Below are positions 51,504 to 61,849 of a stretch of 64,000 nucleotides of DNA, in pieces. Made by a program: the position numbers and the translations under genes. Origin of the DNA: Pseudomonas syringae (GTDB taxonomy: Bacteria; Pseudomonadota; Gammaproteobacteria; Pseudomonadales; Pseudomonadaceae); the NCBI RefSeq assembly GCF_023278085.1, contig NZ_CP066265.1, positions 3,552,001-3,616,000 of the forward strand, written 5' to 3'. The notes under the pieces are model-generated. The model ran no database searches and had not been told where the DNA came from. It was given only the letters and a program-made list of their open reading frames with translations. The number at the start of each line of letters is the position of its first letter. Positions within the stretch are counted from its first letter, which is position 1.

Positions 51504-52432
51504 ACCGCCACCTTCGCCAGGTTTTTCTCAACCAGAGACACAAACAACTCCTCAAGGCGATTGGATTTATTACGCAGGCTCAGCACTTCGATGTTCTGGA
51601 ACGCCAACTGGCTGAACAACGCGGTGATGCCGACGTTCTTGTCGACCTGGACTTCCAGGGTATGACTGTCCAGCAGACGGCAGGGAAAACCGGGCAATTG
51701 CGGAGCGCTCTGCCAGGACTCTTTGAGGTCCAGCACGAACGTCTCGACGGTCAGCGTGGCGAGCAATTGCTTCATGCCGGTGTTCTGCACAATCACCCCA
51801 TGGTCGATGATGCCAATGTTGCGGCACAGCTGTTCGGCCTCTTCCAGGTAGTGAGTGGTCAGAATGATGGTGATGCCCTTTCTGTTCAGCTCGGTGAGAA
51901 AGGTCCACATCGAGCGGCGCAGTTCGATGTCCACACCTGCGGTGGGCTCATCGAGGATCAGCAGGCGCGGCTCGTGAATCAGCGCGCGGGCGATCATCAG
52001 ACGCCGCTTCATGCCGCCGGATAGCGACCGTGAAGGCACATCGCGCTTGTCCCACAGGCCTAGCTGGGTCAGGTATTGCTCGGCGCGCTCCCTGGCGATT
52101 TTCGCCGGTATGCCGTAGTAACCGGCCTGAGTCACGACGATGTCGAAGGTCTTCTCGAACTGGTTGAAGTTGAACTCTTGCGGCACCACGCCAATGCAGC
52201 GTTTGAGCGCAGCAGGCTCGCGATCCAGGTCATGGCCGAAGATGTTCACCGTTCCGCTGGTCTTGTTGACCAGCGTCGAGATGATACCGATGGTGGTGGA
52301 TTTGCCGGCGCCGTTAGGGCCAAGCAATGCGAAGAAATCACCTTCAGCCACGTCCAGGTCGATGCCACTCAAGGCCTGGAAACCGTTGCCGTAGGTTTTG
52401 GTGAGCTGCCGAATGGACAGAGCAGAAGACAT
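51500..52432 (-). CDS. ABC-2 type transporter ATPase
   Basis: A 310-residue ATPase. Walker A is LLGPNGAGKSTTIG, the signature is SLSGGMKRRL, Walker B is LLILDEPTAGVD, and the H-loop is TTHYLEEAEQL. A C-terminal extension after residue 230 is typical of YadG-like exporters. ATG 52432 chosen for MSSALSIRQLTKTYG; ATG 52450 is possible. Overlaps its permease. Confidence 0.93.
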   Translation of the reverse strand: MSSALSIRQLTKTYGNGFQALSGIDLDVAEGDFFALLGPNGAGKSTTIGIISTLVNKTSGTVNIFGHDLDREPAALKRCIGVVPQEFNFNQFEKTFDIVVTQAGYYGIPAKIARERAEQYLTQLGLWDKRDVPSRSLSGGMKRRLMIARALIHEPRLLILDEPTAGVDIELRRSMWTFLTELNRKGITIILTTHYLEEAEQLCRNIGIIDHGVIVQNTGMKQLLATLTVETFVLDLKESWQSAPQLPGFPCRLLDSHTLEVQVDKNVGITALFSQLAFQNIEVLSLRNKSNRLEELFVSLVEKNLAKVAV

Positions 52433-52618
52433 AGAGGAAGGAATACCCATCAGGAAAAAGGAAATGATCTGGCTGGAAACAGCCGTCGTCCGTAACGACC
52501 CAGCCAGGCAATGGTGCTTGGCCGGGCCGTTCAAGTACAGACACATCTGTTAATAGTACATATCAAGCGTCAGACATGGGCCCGACAAGCAACCCGGATG
52601 CGCGTGAGTCGAACGCAG

Positions 52619-53242
52619 TCAGGTCAACGGGCTCATGACAGCCTTGCGATAAGCCGGGCGGGCCTTGAGTCGCTCATACCAGGCTTGGAGGTGAGGCAAT
52701 GGCGGACGTTCAATCGGCATTTCAAACCAGCTGTAGGCAAAGCAGCCCAAGGGAATGTCGCCCATGCCGAATGTCTCGCCGGACAGCCAGGGTTGACGGG
52801 ACAGGGCGTCATCGGCGACCTGCAGCAGACCGTGCAGGGTTTTGATGCCCTGCTCAATGGCTATCCAGTCCTGCTTGTCGGCTGGCGTTCGCACCACGCC
52901 CCAGAATACCGGGCTGATCGGACCGGCAATGGTCGACGTCGTCCAGTCCATCCACTTGTCGGCAAGCGCGCGCGCCTGTACGTCAGCTGGGTAAAGGTCG
53001 GAATCCGGAGCATAGCGGGCAGCCAGATAACGCACGATGGCGTTGGACTCCCACAGCACGAAATCACCGTCCTCGATCATCGGAATGCGGCCGTTGGGGT
53101 TCTTCGCCCGGTAGGCAGCCTCATCGACCAGCCCGAATGCGCCACCGGCATCCTGCGTTTCGTACGCCACCCCGGCTTCCTCGGCAATCCAGAGTGCCTT
53201 GCGCACGTTGCTGGAATTTTTCCGTCCCCAGATCTTGAGCAT
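52619..53242 (-). CDS. glutathione S-transferase family protein
   Basis: A 207-residue GST with the thioredoxin-like N-domain (LKIWGRKNSSNVRKALWIAEEAG, NPNGRIPMIEDGDFVLWESNAIVRYLAARY with the ESxAI glutathione-binding motif) and a helical C-domain. The catalytic serine/cysteine position reads SSN. The substrate is unknown. Divergent from fadE. Confidence 0.92.
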   Translation of the reverse strand: MLKIWGRKNSSNVRKALWIAEEAGVAYETQDAGGAFGLVDEAAYRAKNPNGRIPMIEDGDFVLWESNAIVRYLAARYAPDSDLYPADVQARALADKWMDWTTSTIAGPISPVFWGVVRTPADKQDWIAIEQGIKTLHGLLQVADDALSRQPWLSGETFGMGDIPLGCFAYSWFEMPIERPPLPHLQAWYERLKARPAYRKAVMSPLT

Positions 53243-53481
53243 TGCGTTCCCCTCGCGTAGCGCTGAACACTTTATTTCACTGGATGCATTTCACTGCAGG
53301 CCGAGCACTGAACGACAGCGTGCTGAACCGTAATGTCCTGAAACCAACCACACGCCAGTCTACCCCGATCCTGCGGCAACTTCTCCGTCAAGCAAGGGTC
53401 ACTATCGATGTCGCCTCAACACTGCCTGGCGACCAGTTTCCTGGTAGTTGCCAAGGCGGCTGTCATCACGGAGGAATACCT

Positions 53482-55929
53482 ATGCTGTTGTTGTGGATTG
53501 TAGTGCTGGTCGTCGGCATTGCCTGGCTGGCTCACCGACGGACCGACCCACTCCCGGCGCTTGGTGTGGTTGCCGTTTATCTGTTGGCCATGGGCATTTT
53601 CAGCCACGCGCCAGGATGGCTGCTGACGGTATTCTGGTTGCTGTGGCTGGCGGTATTCATACCGTTGATACAGCCTGATCTGCGTCGCAAGCATTTCAGC
53701 GCGCCGATGTTCAGCTGGTTCCAGAAAGTGTTGCCGCCCATGTCGGAAACCGAGCGCGACGCGATCGATGCCGGGACTGTCTGGTGGGACGGCGAGCTGT
53801 TCAGCGGTCGTCCGGACTGGGACAAGCTGCTGGCTTATCCAAAGGTCCAGCTGACTGAAGAAGAGCAGGCCTTTATTGACGGCCCGACCGAAGAACTCTG
53901 TGCGATGGTCAGCGATTGGGAGATCGGTCAGGCGATGGACCTGCCGCCGGAAGCCTGGGCGCACATGAAAGAGCACGGCTTCTTCGCCCTGATCATTCCG
54001 AAAGAATTCGGCGGCAAGGGCTTCTCGGCCTACGCCCACTCTCAGGTTGCCATGAAACTGGCCACCCGCAGCGGCGACCTGGCGTCCACCGTGATGGTCC
54101 CCAACTCACTCGGCCCTGCCGAATTGCTGCTGCATTACGGCACCGAGGAGCAACGTAATCATTACCTGCCGCGTCTGGCTCGCGGTGAAGACATCCCGTG
54201 TTTCGCACTGACCGGCCCGCTTGCGGGTTCCGATGCGGGCGCGATGCCTGACACCGGCATCATCTGCAAGGGCCAGTGGCAAGGCGAAGAAGTCATCGGC
54301 CTGCGCCTGACCTGGGAAAAACGCTACATCACCCTCGGCCCGGTGGCCACCCTGCTCGGCCTGGCGTTCAAGGCTTACGACCCTGAGCACTTGCTCGGCG
54401 AGGAAGAGGACTTGGGCATCAGCCTGGCGCTGATCCCGACCGAGACACCGGGCGTCGAAATCGGCCGTCGTCATCTGCCGCTGGGGGCGGCGTTCATGAA
54501 CGGCCCCAACTCGGGCAAGGATGTATTCGTCCCGCTGAGCTACCTGATCGGTGGTCAGCCGATGCTGGGCAAGGGCTGGATGATGCTGATGAACTGCCTG
54601 TCGGTGGGTCGCTCGATCTCGCTGCCTGCGGTGGGCACTGGCGCGGCCAAGTACACCAGTCTGGTGACCGGCCAGTACGCCAAGGTGCGTGAGCAATTCA
54701 ACGTGCCGTTGTCGGCCTTTGAAGGCATTCAGGAAGCGCTGGCACGGATCGGCGGCAACGCCTGGCTGATGGACAGCGCCCGCATGTTGACCGCCAATGC
54801 GGTCGATCTGGGCGAGAAGCCTTCGGTACTGTCGGCGATTCTCAAGTATCACCTGACCGAACGCGGCCGCGAATGCATCGGCCACGCCATGGACGTGCAT
54901 GGCGGCAAGGGCATCATCATGGGCCCGAACAACTATCTGGGCCGCAACTGGCAAGGCGCGCCGATTTTCATCACCGTTGAAGGCGCCAATATCCTTTCGC
55001 GCAACCTGATGATCTTCGGGCAGGGCGCGATTCGTTGCCATCCGCTCGTCCTCAAGGAAATGGCGCTGGCTGGACGCGAAGACAAACAACAGGCACTGGC
55101 CGAGTTCGACACCTTACTGCTCAAGCATATCGGTTTTGCGGTGAGCAACGCGGCCAGCACGCTGATTCTCAACCTCGGCTTCGGGCACTTTGAACGTGCG
55201 CCGGGCAACAGCCTGAGCCAAGGCTATTTCCGCGCATTGAACCGTCAGGCAGCGGCCTTTGCCATGCTGGCAGACTTGAGCATGATGCTGCTGGGCGGCG
55301 AACTGAAGCGTCGTGAACGGCTGTCGGCACGCCTGGGTGATGTACTCAGCCACATGTACCTGGCGTCGGCAGCCCTCAAGCGCTATCACGATCTCGGCTC
55401 GCCGGACCACATGAGCCCGCTGTTTCGCTGGGCCATGGAAGAAAGCCTGGGGCACTCGGAACGCGCGATGGACGAGATTCTCAGCAACTTCCCCAACCGG
55501 ATACTCGGCGGATTGCTGCGTGCGGTGGTGTTCCCGTTCGGCCGCCGTCACAAAGGGCCTTCGGACAAACTGGACGCCGAAGTGGCACAGGTGCTGGGGC
55601 GTGCCAAGGGCGACCCGACCCTGGAAGAGTTGCTGGCGGGCTGCTATCGCCCGCAATCGGCAGAAGATCCGGTTGGCGCCCTGCAACATGCTGTCGATCT
55701 GCTGAGCACTGCTTATCCGCTGCACAAGAAGCTGCAAGTGGCGCTCAAGAGTGGCCAGGTCAAACCCGAGGCAGGCGAGCATGCTATCGACGCGGCATTG
55801 CGCATTGGTGTGTTGCAGGCGGACGAGGTGCAGACCTTGCGTGCAGCCGAAGCGGCGCGGCGTGTGGTGATCGACGTGGATGACTTCGACAAGGAAGAAC
55901 TGACCCTGACCGCGGGCAAAATCCGCTAA
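53482..55929 (+). CDS. fadE: acyl-CoA dehydrogenase, FadE type
   Basis: An 815-residue membrane-associated acyl-CoA dehydrogenase of the long E. coli FadE family, which starts beta-oxidation by forming the 2-enoyl-CoA. Two N-terminal hydrophobic segments (MLLLWIVVLVVGIAWLA and VAVYLLAMGIF...LLTVFWLLWLAVFIPLI) anchor it, followed by the FAD-binding acyl-CoA dehydrogenase core (FALTGPLAGSDAGAMPD) and C-terminal helical domain. The ATG at 53482 has GAGGAATACCT upstream. Confidence 0.93.
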   Translation: MLLLWIVVLVVGIAWLAHRRTDPLPALGVVAVYLLAMGIFSHAPGWLLTVFWLLWLAVFIPLIQPDLRRKHFSAPMFSWFQKVLPPMSETERDAIDAGTVWWDGELFSGRPDWDKLLAYPKVQLTEEEQAFIDGPTEELCAMVSDWEIGQAMDLPPEAWAHMKEHGFFALIIPKEFGGKGFSAYAHSQVAMKLATRSGDLASTVMVPNSLGPAELLLHYGTEEQRNHYLPRLARGEDIPCFALTGPLAGSDAGAMPDTGIICKGQWQGEEVIGLRLTWEKRYITLGPVATLLGLAFKAYDPEHLLGEEEDLGISLALIPTETPGVEIGRRHLPLGAAFMNGPNSGKDVFVPLSYLIGGQPMLGKGWMMLMNCLSVGRSISLPAVGTGAAKYTSLVTGQYAKVREQFNVPLSAFEGIQEALARIGGNAWLMDSARMLTANAVDLGEKPSVLSAILKYHLTERGRECIGHAMDVHGGKGIIMGPNNYLGRNWQGAPIFITVEGANILSRNLMIFGQGAIRCHPLVLKEMALAGREDKQQALAEFDTLLLKHIGFAVSNAASTLILNLGFGHFERAPGNSLSQGYFRALNRQAAAFAMLADLSMMLLGGELKRRERLSARLGDVLSHMYLASAALKRYHDLGSPDHMSPLFRWAMEESLGHSERAMDEILSNFPNRILGGLLRAVVFPFGRRHKGPSDKLDAEVAQVLGRAKGDPTLEELLAGCYRPQSAEDPVGALQHAVDLLSTAYPLHKKLQVALKSGQVKPEAGEHAIDAALRIGVLQADEVQTLRAAEAARRVVIDVDDFDKEELTLTAGKIR

Positions 55930-56005
55930 CCATCAGGTCGTACCACACAGCAGGCGCGCAGAGCTTTATACTCTCGCGCCTGTTTTTGCATTTGAGGATT
56001 ACCCG

Positions 56006-56416
56006 ATGGCCGACGCCACTCTCGACTACCAACTGGGCCTGCTGGCCCATCTGCGCAGCATTCTGGTCGCGCTGGGCGAGGCCGAGCAGGTTCCGGAAGA
56101 AAGTCATGCGCTGTTCATGGAGCGCTTTGACGAACTGGTCGAACAACTGCCGCTGGACCCGATTGAAAGCCAGTACCTGGGTCAGGATATTCTCTGTCAG
56201 GTGATCCAGCGTTACCCGCAGATCGCCCATCTGGTGCCTCGCGACCTGCTGTGGTTCTTCGCCGGAGACTGCCTGCATTTCATGCCGGATGATGAGATCG
56301 AGCTGTATCAGGCGCTGGAAGAACGTCGCTACGAAGCCGAGCAGAACGATGAGCCGTTTGACTGGAATCAGGAAAAACAGCTGCTGGCGATGTCTGCGCA
56401 AGGCAGCACTCACTAA
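56006..56416 (+). CDS. conserved Pseudomonas hypothetical protein
   Basis: A 136-residue soluble acidic protein (MADATLDYQLGLLAHLRSIL...) with no signal, membrane segment or known motif. It contains many Glu/Asp and Leu, and Trp/Phe in LLWFFAGDCLHFMPDDEIELY. It begins 76 bp after fadE in the same direction and is followed by an intrinsic terminator, so the two are probably co-transcribed. I do not know the function. Confidence 0.75.
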   Translation: MADATLDYQLGLLAHLRSILVALGEAEQVPEESHALFMERFDELVEQLPLDPIESQYLGQDILCQVIQRYPQIAHLVPRDLLWFFAGDCLHFMPDDEIELYQALEERRYEAEQNDEPFDWNQEKQLLAMSAQGSTH

Positions 56417-56424
56417 ACTGACAG

Positions 56425-56444
56425 GGCTGTTTCGACAGCCTTTT
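56425..56444 (+). terminator. terminator after the fadE unit
   Basis: GGCTGT - TTCG - ACAGCC followed by TTTT: a short stem with a UUCG tetraloop and T tail, eight bases after the stop. Confidence 0.75.
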
Positions 56445-56553
56445 CGACGTATCGATGAATACGATCATTCCCGCCCGGGATTCGAATCTGTTTATCGATA
56501 ATTCAGGCTTACCATGACACTCACTGTCACCTGATCAGGAGTGCTCTGTTTCC

Positions 56554-57408
56554 ATGACTCAATTTCGTAAAGTGCTGTCCATTCATGCGGGCCAACCGGC
56601 ATCGGACGGCGCAGGTGTGCGCCTGACACGCGTGTTCGGCGGCCGGGGCGTAGAGCAATTCGACCCGTTCCTGATGCTCGACGAATTCGGCTCGGACAAG
56701 CCCGATGACTACATCGCAGGCTTCCCGCCCCATCCGCATCGGGGTTTCGAGACCGTGACCTACATGCTTGAAGGGCGGATGCGCCATGAAGACCACATGG
56801 GCAATGTCGGCCTGTTGCAGAGCGGCGGCGTGCAATGGATGACCGCAGCACGCGGAATCATCCACAGCGAGATGCCTGAACAGGAAGAAGGCACCATGCG
56901 TGGCTTCCAGCTGTGGCTGAACCTGCCGGGCAAGAACAAGCTGGCTGACGCCAGTTATCAGGATATTCAGCCGGAAAACGTTCCTCGCCTGACCACAGAG
57001 TCTGGTGTCGGGGTGGTGGTGATCGCCGGTCATTTCGATGACGGCACCCTTCGCCAGGCCGGTGCCGTGCAGCGCCCGGACACCGAGCCGCTGTATCTGG
57101 ACTTTAATCTGCCAGCTGGCAGCCGCATAAGTCCGCAAGTGCCCGAAGGCCACCGCGCGTTGCTGTATGTGTATGAAGGCAGCATCGAAATTGAAGGCAG
57201 CAGCCAATCGGTTGGCATGCGCCAGATGGCGCGGCTGTCTGACCAGGGCGAGTTGCGGATCGGCAGTACCGGCGGCGCGCGAGTGCTGTTGATTGCAGGC
57301 AAACCCCTGCTTGAGCCTATCGTCCAGTACGGGCCGTTCGTGATGAACACCAAGGAAGAGATCGAACAAGCGATTCGTGATTTCCGGGAAGATCGTTTGA
57401 CGGCTTGA
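56554..57408 (+). CDS. pirin family protein
   Basis: A 284-residue double cupin. The N-terminal metal-binding motif HPHRGFETVTYMLEG supplies conserved His and Glu, with HEDHMGN next; the C-terminal cupin lacks metal ligands, as usual. Roles reported for pirins range from redox sensing to quercetin oxidation. The ATG at 56554 has an AGGAG about 14 bases upstream. Monocistronic, convergent with a patatin gene. Confidence 0.9.
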   Translation: MTQFRKVLSIHAGQPASDGAGVRLTRVFGGRGVEQFDPFLMLDEFGSDKPDDYIAGFPPHPHRGFETVTYMLEGRMRHEDHMGNVGLLQSGGVQWMTAARGIIHSEMPEQEEGTMRGFQLWLNLPGKNKLADASYQDIQPENVPRLTTESGVGVVVIAGHFDDGTLRQAGAVQRPDTEPLYLDFNLPAGSRISPQVPEGHRALLYVYEGSIEIEGSSQSVGMRQMARLSDQGELRIGSTGGARVLLIAGKPLLEPIVQYGPFVMNTKEEIEQAIRDFREDRLTA

Positions 57409-57450
57409 CCGGTCAAGCTGTCGAAACGCCCGGCTGCCTGCCCCACGCCA

Positions 57451-58635
57451 TCACTTCAGGCGCAGGAACCGCTTCAGTTCGGCGCCTTGGGCAATCGCGT
57501 CGTGGCGACCGAGCTCGATCAACTCGCTGCAATAGCCCGACTCGAACAACAGATAACTGAGGACACTGGCACCGCTGCTCTTGGTCGCGCCCGGACCGCG
57601 CAAGAAGGTGCGCAGCGCAGGGGGTAATTCGCGGCGGTGACGGGCGGCGATTTCGTCCAGCGGCCGGCTTGGCGAAATCACCAGCACTTCTACCGGCTCC
57701 ATGCCCGGCTGCCTGATCTGCTCGTCAGGTAACAACGCGCTGGCCGTGTTCAGCCGTTCCAGCAACTCGATATCGCTTTCCAGGTTGTCGATGAACGTGC
57801 TGTTGAGCATGTGGCCACTGATCTGCGCCAGAGTAGGCTGAACGCCGCTCGGCGGGCGCGGTGCTGGCCTTTCAGTCTTGAGCCCGCGCGGATTGCCGCT
57901 GACGCCCACCACCAACACACGGTTGGCGCCCAGGTGCAGCGCAGGGCTGATCGGTGCCGACTGACGCACAGCGCCATCACCAAAGTACTCCTGATCCAGC
58001 ATCACGGGGGCGAACAGCAAAGGGATGGCCGAACTGGCCAGCAGGTGATCCACGGTCAGTTGCGTCGGACGGCCGATACGCCGATGACGCAGCCAGGGCT
58101 CTATGGTGCCCCGGCCTTGGTAGAACGTGACCGATTGCCCCGACTCGTAGCCAAAGGCTGTGACCGCCACCGCGCGCAGATGGTGGGCGTTGATAGCGGC
58201 TTCGATTCCGGAAAGGTCCAGCCGCTCGTTGAGCAGGTCACGCAGCGGCGAGCTGTTGAGCAAGGCCACCGGAATATTGCGTCCGAAGCCCATCAGGCTG
58301 CGTCCGAAAAACCGGCTCGCCTGATTAATCACCCCCGACCAGTCGCTGCGCAGCACCTGATGACTGCGAAATGACTGCCAGAACTCGGTCAGCTGGTGAA
58401 TGGCAATCCGAAAATGCAACGCACCGCTGGCCAGTTTCACGGCATTGATCGCGCCAGCCGATGTACCGACGATGACCGGAAAAGGATTGGGCGAACCGGC
58501 AGGCAGCAGGTCGGCGATGCCTGCAAGAACCCCCACCTGATAGGCGGCACGCGCGCCGCCACCGGAGAGAATGAGCCCGGTCACGGGCTCGATATCATTG
58601 CTCACAGCACGGGTCACAACAGCAGGTTCTGGCAT
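57451..58635 (-). CDS. patatin-like phospholipase
   Basis: A 394-residue protein with the patatin catalytic dyad: GGGARAAYQVG oxyanion hole, GTSAG nucleophile elbow, and DGA in FGDGAVRQS. A C-terminal region of about 150 residues is family-typical. No signal peptide is clear, so the location is uncertain. Lipid hydrolysis is the expected activity; the substrate is unknown. Confidence 0.9.
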   Translation of the reverse strand: MPEPAVVTRAVSNDIEPVTGLILSGGGARAAYQVGVLAGIADLLPAGSPNPFPVIVGTSAGAINAVKLASGALHFRIAIHQLTEFWQSFRSHQVLRSDWSGVINQASRFFGRSLMGFGRNIPVALLNSSPLRDLLNERLDLSGIEAAINAHHLRAVAVTAFGYESGQSVTFYQGRGTIEPWLRHRRIGRPTQLTVDHLLASSAIPLLFAPVMLDQEYFGDGAVRQSAPISPALHLGANRVLVVGVSGNPRGLKTERPAPRPPSGVQPTLAQISGHMLNSTFIDNLESDIELLERLNTASALLPDEQIRQPGMEPVEVLVISPSRPLDEIAARHRRELPPALRTFLRGPGATKSSGASVLSYLLFESGYCSELIELGRHDAIAQGAELKRFLRLK

Positions 58636-58667
58636 CTACAACGGGCCTCAGTGATCGAAGACGCTTT

Positions 58668-59600
58668 TTATTTATGCTTGCTGTATAGCTTCGGTTCACC
58701 TGGCGGTCGACTTTTGAAACGTCGATGGGCCCAAAGATATTGTTCCGGGCATTCGCTGACCGCCTTTTCTACCCACTGGTTGATGCGCAGGCAATCCACT
58801 TCATCGCTTTCACCCGGAAAATCTTCCAGCGGAGGATGAATCACCAACCGATAACCACTGCCATCAGCCAGACGCTGCTGGGTGAACGGCACCACTTGCG
58901 CACGGCCCAGCCGGGCGAACTTGCTGGTGGCGGTCACCGTCGCGGCCTGAATGCCGAACAGCGGCACAAACACGCTCTGTTTGGCGCCATAGTCCTGATC
59001 CGGCGCGTACCAGATGGCCCGTCCGGCGCGCAGCAACTTGAGCATGCCCCGCACATCGTCGCGCTCGACAGCCAGTGAGTCGAGGTTGTGACGCTCGCGT
59101 CCGCGACGCTGAATGAAGTCGAACAGCGGGCTCTTATGCTCGCGGTACATGCCGTCAATGGTGTGTTGCTGCCCCAGCAGCGCCGCGCCGATTTCCAGCG
59201 TGGTGAAGTGCAACGCCATCAGGATCACGCCCTCGCCCTTCTGCTGAGCCTGCTGCAAATGTTCAAGCCCTTCGACATGGGCCAGCTTTGCCAGTCGCGC
59301 TCTGGACCACCACCAGCTCATGGCCATTTCAAAGAACGCGATGCCCGTAGAGGCAAAGTTTGCCTTCAGCAGGCGCTTGCGCTCGGCCGCAGACAACTGC
59401 GGGAAACACAGCTCCAGATTGCGTGAAGCAATATTTTTTCGATCAGTGGCCACGCGATACATGATCGCGCCCAGCGCACGACCCATGACCAGCAAGACCC
59501 GAAACGGCAACTGGACAATCAGCCACAAAAGCCCCAGCCCCAGCCACAACGGCCAGAAACGGGGGTGAAGGAAACTGGCTTTAAAGCGCGGGCGATCCAT
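58668..59600 (-). CDS. lipid A acyltransferase (LpxL/HtrB type)
   Basis: A 310-residue inner-membrane acyltransferase adding a secondary acyl chain to lipid A. An N-terminal helix ([19 protein letters not shown]) precedes the catalytic H-X4-E motif [16 protein letters not shown]. Other family stretches are [15 protein letters not shown] and YAPDQDYG. It sits next to and divergent from minC, as htrB does in P. aeruginosa. The acyl chain is not predictable. Confidence 0.92.
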   Translation of the reverse strand: MDRPRFKASFLHPRFWPLWLGLGLLWLIVQLPFRVLLVMGRALGAIMYRVATDRKNIASRNLELCFPQLSAAERKRLLKANFASTGIAFFEMAMSWWWSRARLAKLAHVEGLEHLQQAQQKGEGVILMALHFTTLEIGAALLGQQHTIDGMYREHKSPLFDFIQRRGRERHNLDSLAVERDDVRGMLKLLRAGRAIWYAPDQDYGAKQSVFVPLFGIQAATVTATSKFARLGRAQVVPFTQQRLADGSGYRLVIHPPLEDFPGESDEVDCLRINQWVEKAVSECPEQYLWAHRRFKSRPPGEPKLYSKHK

Positions 59601-59720
59601 TTGGGCTTCCGTCAGAACAAAGGCCGCGCATTCTACAACGGTTCGACCCGCTTGCGGCTCGCGGGCGTTCTCGCTATAAGTCTCGGCACTTTTAGCGACA
59701 AGCTGTTGTGTATATCAACC

Positions 59721-60461
59721 ATGAGCCAGATTGAATCGCAAAACCCGGAACCCGTATTTCAGCTCAAGGGCAGCATGCTCGCCATCACCGTGATGGAGCT
59801 GACCCGAGCCAACCTCGAAGCGCTCGACAGGCAACTGGCGGCGAAGGTGGCGCAGGCCCCCAATTTCTTCAGCAATACGCCGTTGATTCTCGCGCTCGAC
59901 AAGCTCGCGCCCCATGAAGGGCCGGTGGATTTGCCCGGTCTGGTGCGCATCTGCCGCCAGCACGGCCTGCGTACCCTGGCGATCCGTGCCAATCGTATCG
60001 AAGACATCGCTGCGGCCATCGCCGTCGATCTGCCCGTGCTGCCGCCGTCCGGCGCCCGCGAGCGCGTGCTGGACCCGGTCGAAGCCGAAGCGCCGAAAAA
60101 GGTCCCGGAAAAACCGCCTGAACCCGTCATCAAGCCGACCCGCGTGATCACCGCTCCGGTACGCGGCGGCCAGCAGATCTACGCCCAGGGTGGCGATCTG
60201 GTCGTGGTCGCGCCGGTGAGTCCCGGTGCGGAACTTCTGGCCGATGGAAACATCCATGTGTACGGCCCGATGCGCGGCAGGGCACTGGCAGGTATCAAGG
60301 GTGACACGCGGGCACGGATCTTCTGCCAGCAACTCAGCGCCGAGCTGATTTCGATCGCCGGGCAATACAAGGTCTCCGAGGACCTGCGCCGGGACCCGTT
60401 ATGGGGTTCGCCGGTCCAGATAAGCCTTTCCGGTGATGTGTTGAACATCATTCGTCTTTAA
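59721..60461 (+). CDS. minC: septum site-determining protein MinC
   Basis: A 246-residue inhibitor of FtsZ polymerisation. The N-terminal ~105 residues form the FtsZ-inhibiting domain ([16 protein letters not shown]), followed by a Pro-rich linker and the C-terminal beta-helix that binds MinD ([34 protein letters not shown]). The ATG at 59721 is [11 protein letters not shown]. Divergent from the acyltransferase gene; minD follows after about 230 bp. Confidence 0.95.
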   Translation: MSQIESQNPEPVFQLKGSMLAITVMELTRANLEALDRQLAAKVAQAPNFFSNTPLILALDKLAPHEGPVDLPGLVRICRQHGLRTLAIRANRIEDIAAAIAVDLPVLPPSGARERVLDPVEAEAPKKVPEKPPEPVIKPTRVITAPVRGGQQIYAQGGDLVVVAPVSPGAELLADGNIHVYGPMRGRALAGIKGDTRARIFCQQLSAELISIAGQYKVSEDLRRDPLWGSPVQISLSGDVLNIIRL

Positions 60462-60692
60462 CGGATACTGCCGCAATTTTCAAAGTGTCTCTGATTCGTC
60501 GCGAAAAGTTCGTCAAGGCTGTAGGAAATCCTGAAGAGCGTTGCTTTTCAGTCGGTATATGAGTTGAAAGTAGTAGCCGGGTGCTAGCTTTCCAGGACCA
60601 TGCCTGTTGATTTCCAGAATTCTTCGACCCACGTTGCGTCACGAGATGCTCTTCAGGGACTAAACGTCCTTTTCATCTAGGGGTGATTCACC

Positions 60693-61505
60693 TTGGCCAA
60701 GATTCTCGTAGTTACATCCGGCAAGGGTGGTGTGGGCAAGACCACTACCAGCGCCGCCATCGGTACAGGTCTCGCACTGCGTGGCCACAAGACAGTCATC
60801 GTCGACTTCGACGTCGGCCTGCGTAACCTCGACCTGATCATGGGCTGCGAGCGTCGTGTGGTGTATGACTTCGTCAACGTGGTCAATGGCGAAGCCAACC
60901 TGCAGCAGGCCTTGATCAAGGACAAGAAGATCGAGAACCTGTTCGTCCTGGCCGCCAGCCAGACACGTGACAAGGACGCACTGACCAAGGAGGGCGTTGA
61001 AAAAGTCCTCATGGAATTGAAGGAAACCTTCGAATTCGTGGTCTGCGACTCGCCGGCCGGCATCGAGACCGGTGCTCATCTGGCGATGTACTTCGCCGAT
61101 GAAGCGATTGTCGTGACCAACCCTGAAGTTTCATCGGTACGTGACTCCGACCGCATGCTGGGCCTGCTGGCCAGCAAATCGCGTCGCGCCGAACTGGGTC
61201 AGGACCCTATCAAGGAACACCTGCTGCTCACGCGCTACAATCCTGAGCGCGTCAGCAAGGGCGAGATGCTGGGCGTGGAAGACGTCAAGGAAATCCTCGC
61301 CGTGACCCTGCTGGGCGTGATTCCCGAGTCCCAGGCGGTTCTCAAGGCGTCCAACCAGGGCGTGCCGGTTATTCTGGACGACCAGAGCGATGCCGGTCAG
61401 GCCTACAGCGATGCGGTCGACCGCCTGCTGGGCAAGACACTTGAGCACCGTTTCCTGGATGTGAATAAGAAAGGATTCTTTGAACGTCTGTTCGGGGGTA
61501 AATGA
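60693..61505 (+). CDS. minD: septum site-determining protein MinD
   Basis: A 270-residue membrane ATPase of the Min oscillator. Deviant Walker A is [12 protein letters not shown] (residues 9-20), and the C-terminal amphipathic helix ([17 protein letters not shown]) binds membrane. It starts with TTG at 60693 behind AGGGGTG. Its stop overlaps the minE start region. Confidence 0.97.
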
Positions 61506-61759
61506 TGAATATTTTTGACTTCTTTCGTGACCGCAAAAAAGAAAGCACGGCCTCGGTAGCGAAAGAGCGTCTACAGATCATCGTTGCCCACGAACGTGGC
61601 CAGCGGAGTACCCCGGACTACCTTCCTGCCCTGCAGAAAGAACTGGTGGAAGTGATCCGTAAATACGTCAATATCGAGTCTGATCAGGTGCAGGTCGCTC
61701 TGGAAAGCCAGGGCAGCTGTTCGATTCTGGAACTCAATATCACCCTGCCAGATCGCTGA
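61505..61759 (+). CDS. minE: cell division topological specificity factor MinE
   Basis: An 84-residue protein. The N-terminal membrane/MinD-binding helix ([31 protein letters not shown]) and C-terminal dimerisation domain are typical. The ATG is at 61505; ATG 61502 immediately upstream would add one Met. Start overlaps the minD stop. Confidence 0.96.
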
Positions 61760-61849
61760 TCCGGCAGTCGCTGGCGGCGGTATCGGCGCACTTCTGCGGA
61801 AGCTGCGCCTTTACCGCCGTTGGCGTTTCTAGCGTTTCGAGGCCGTTGC

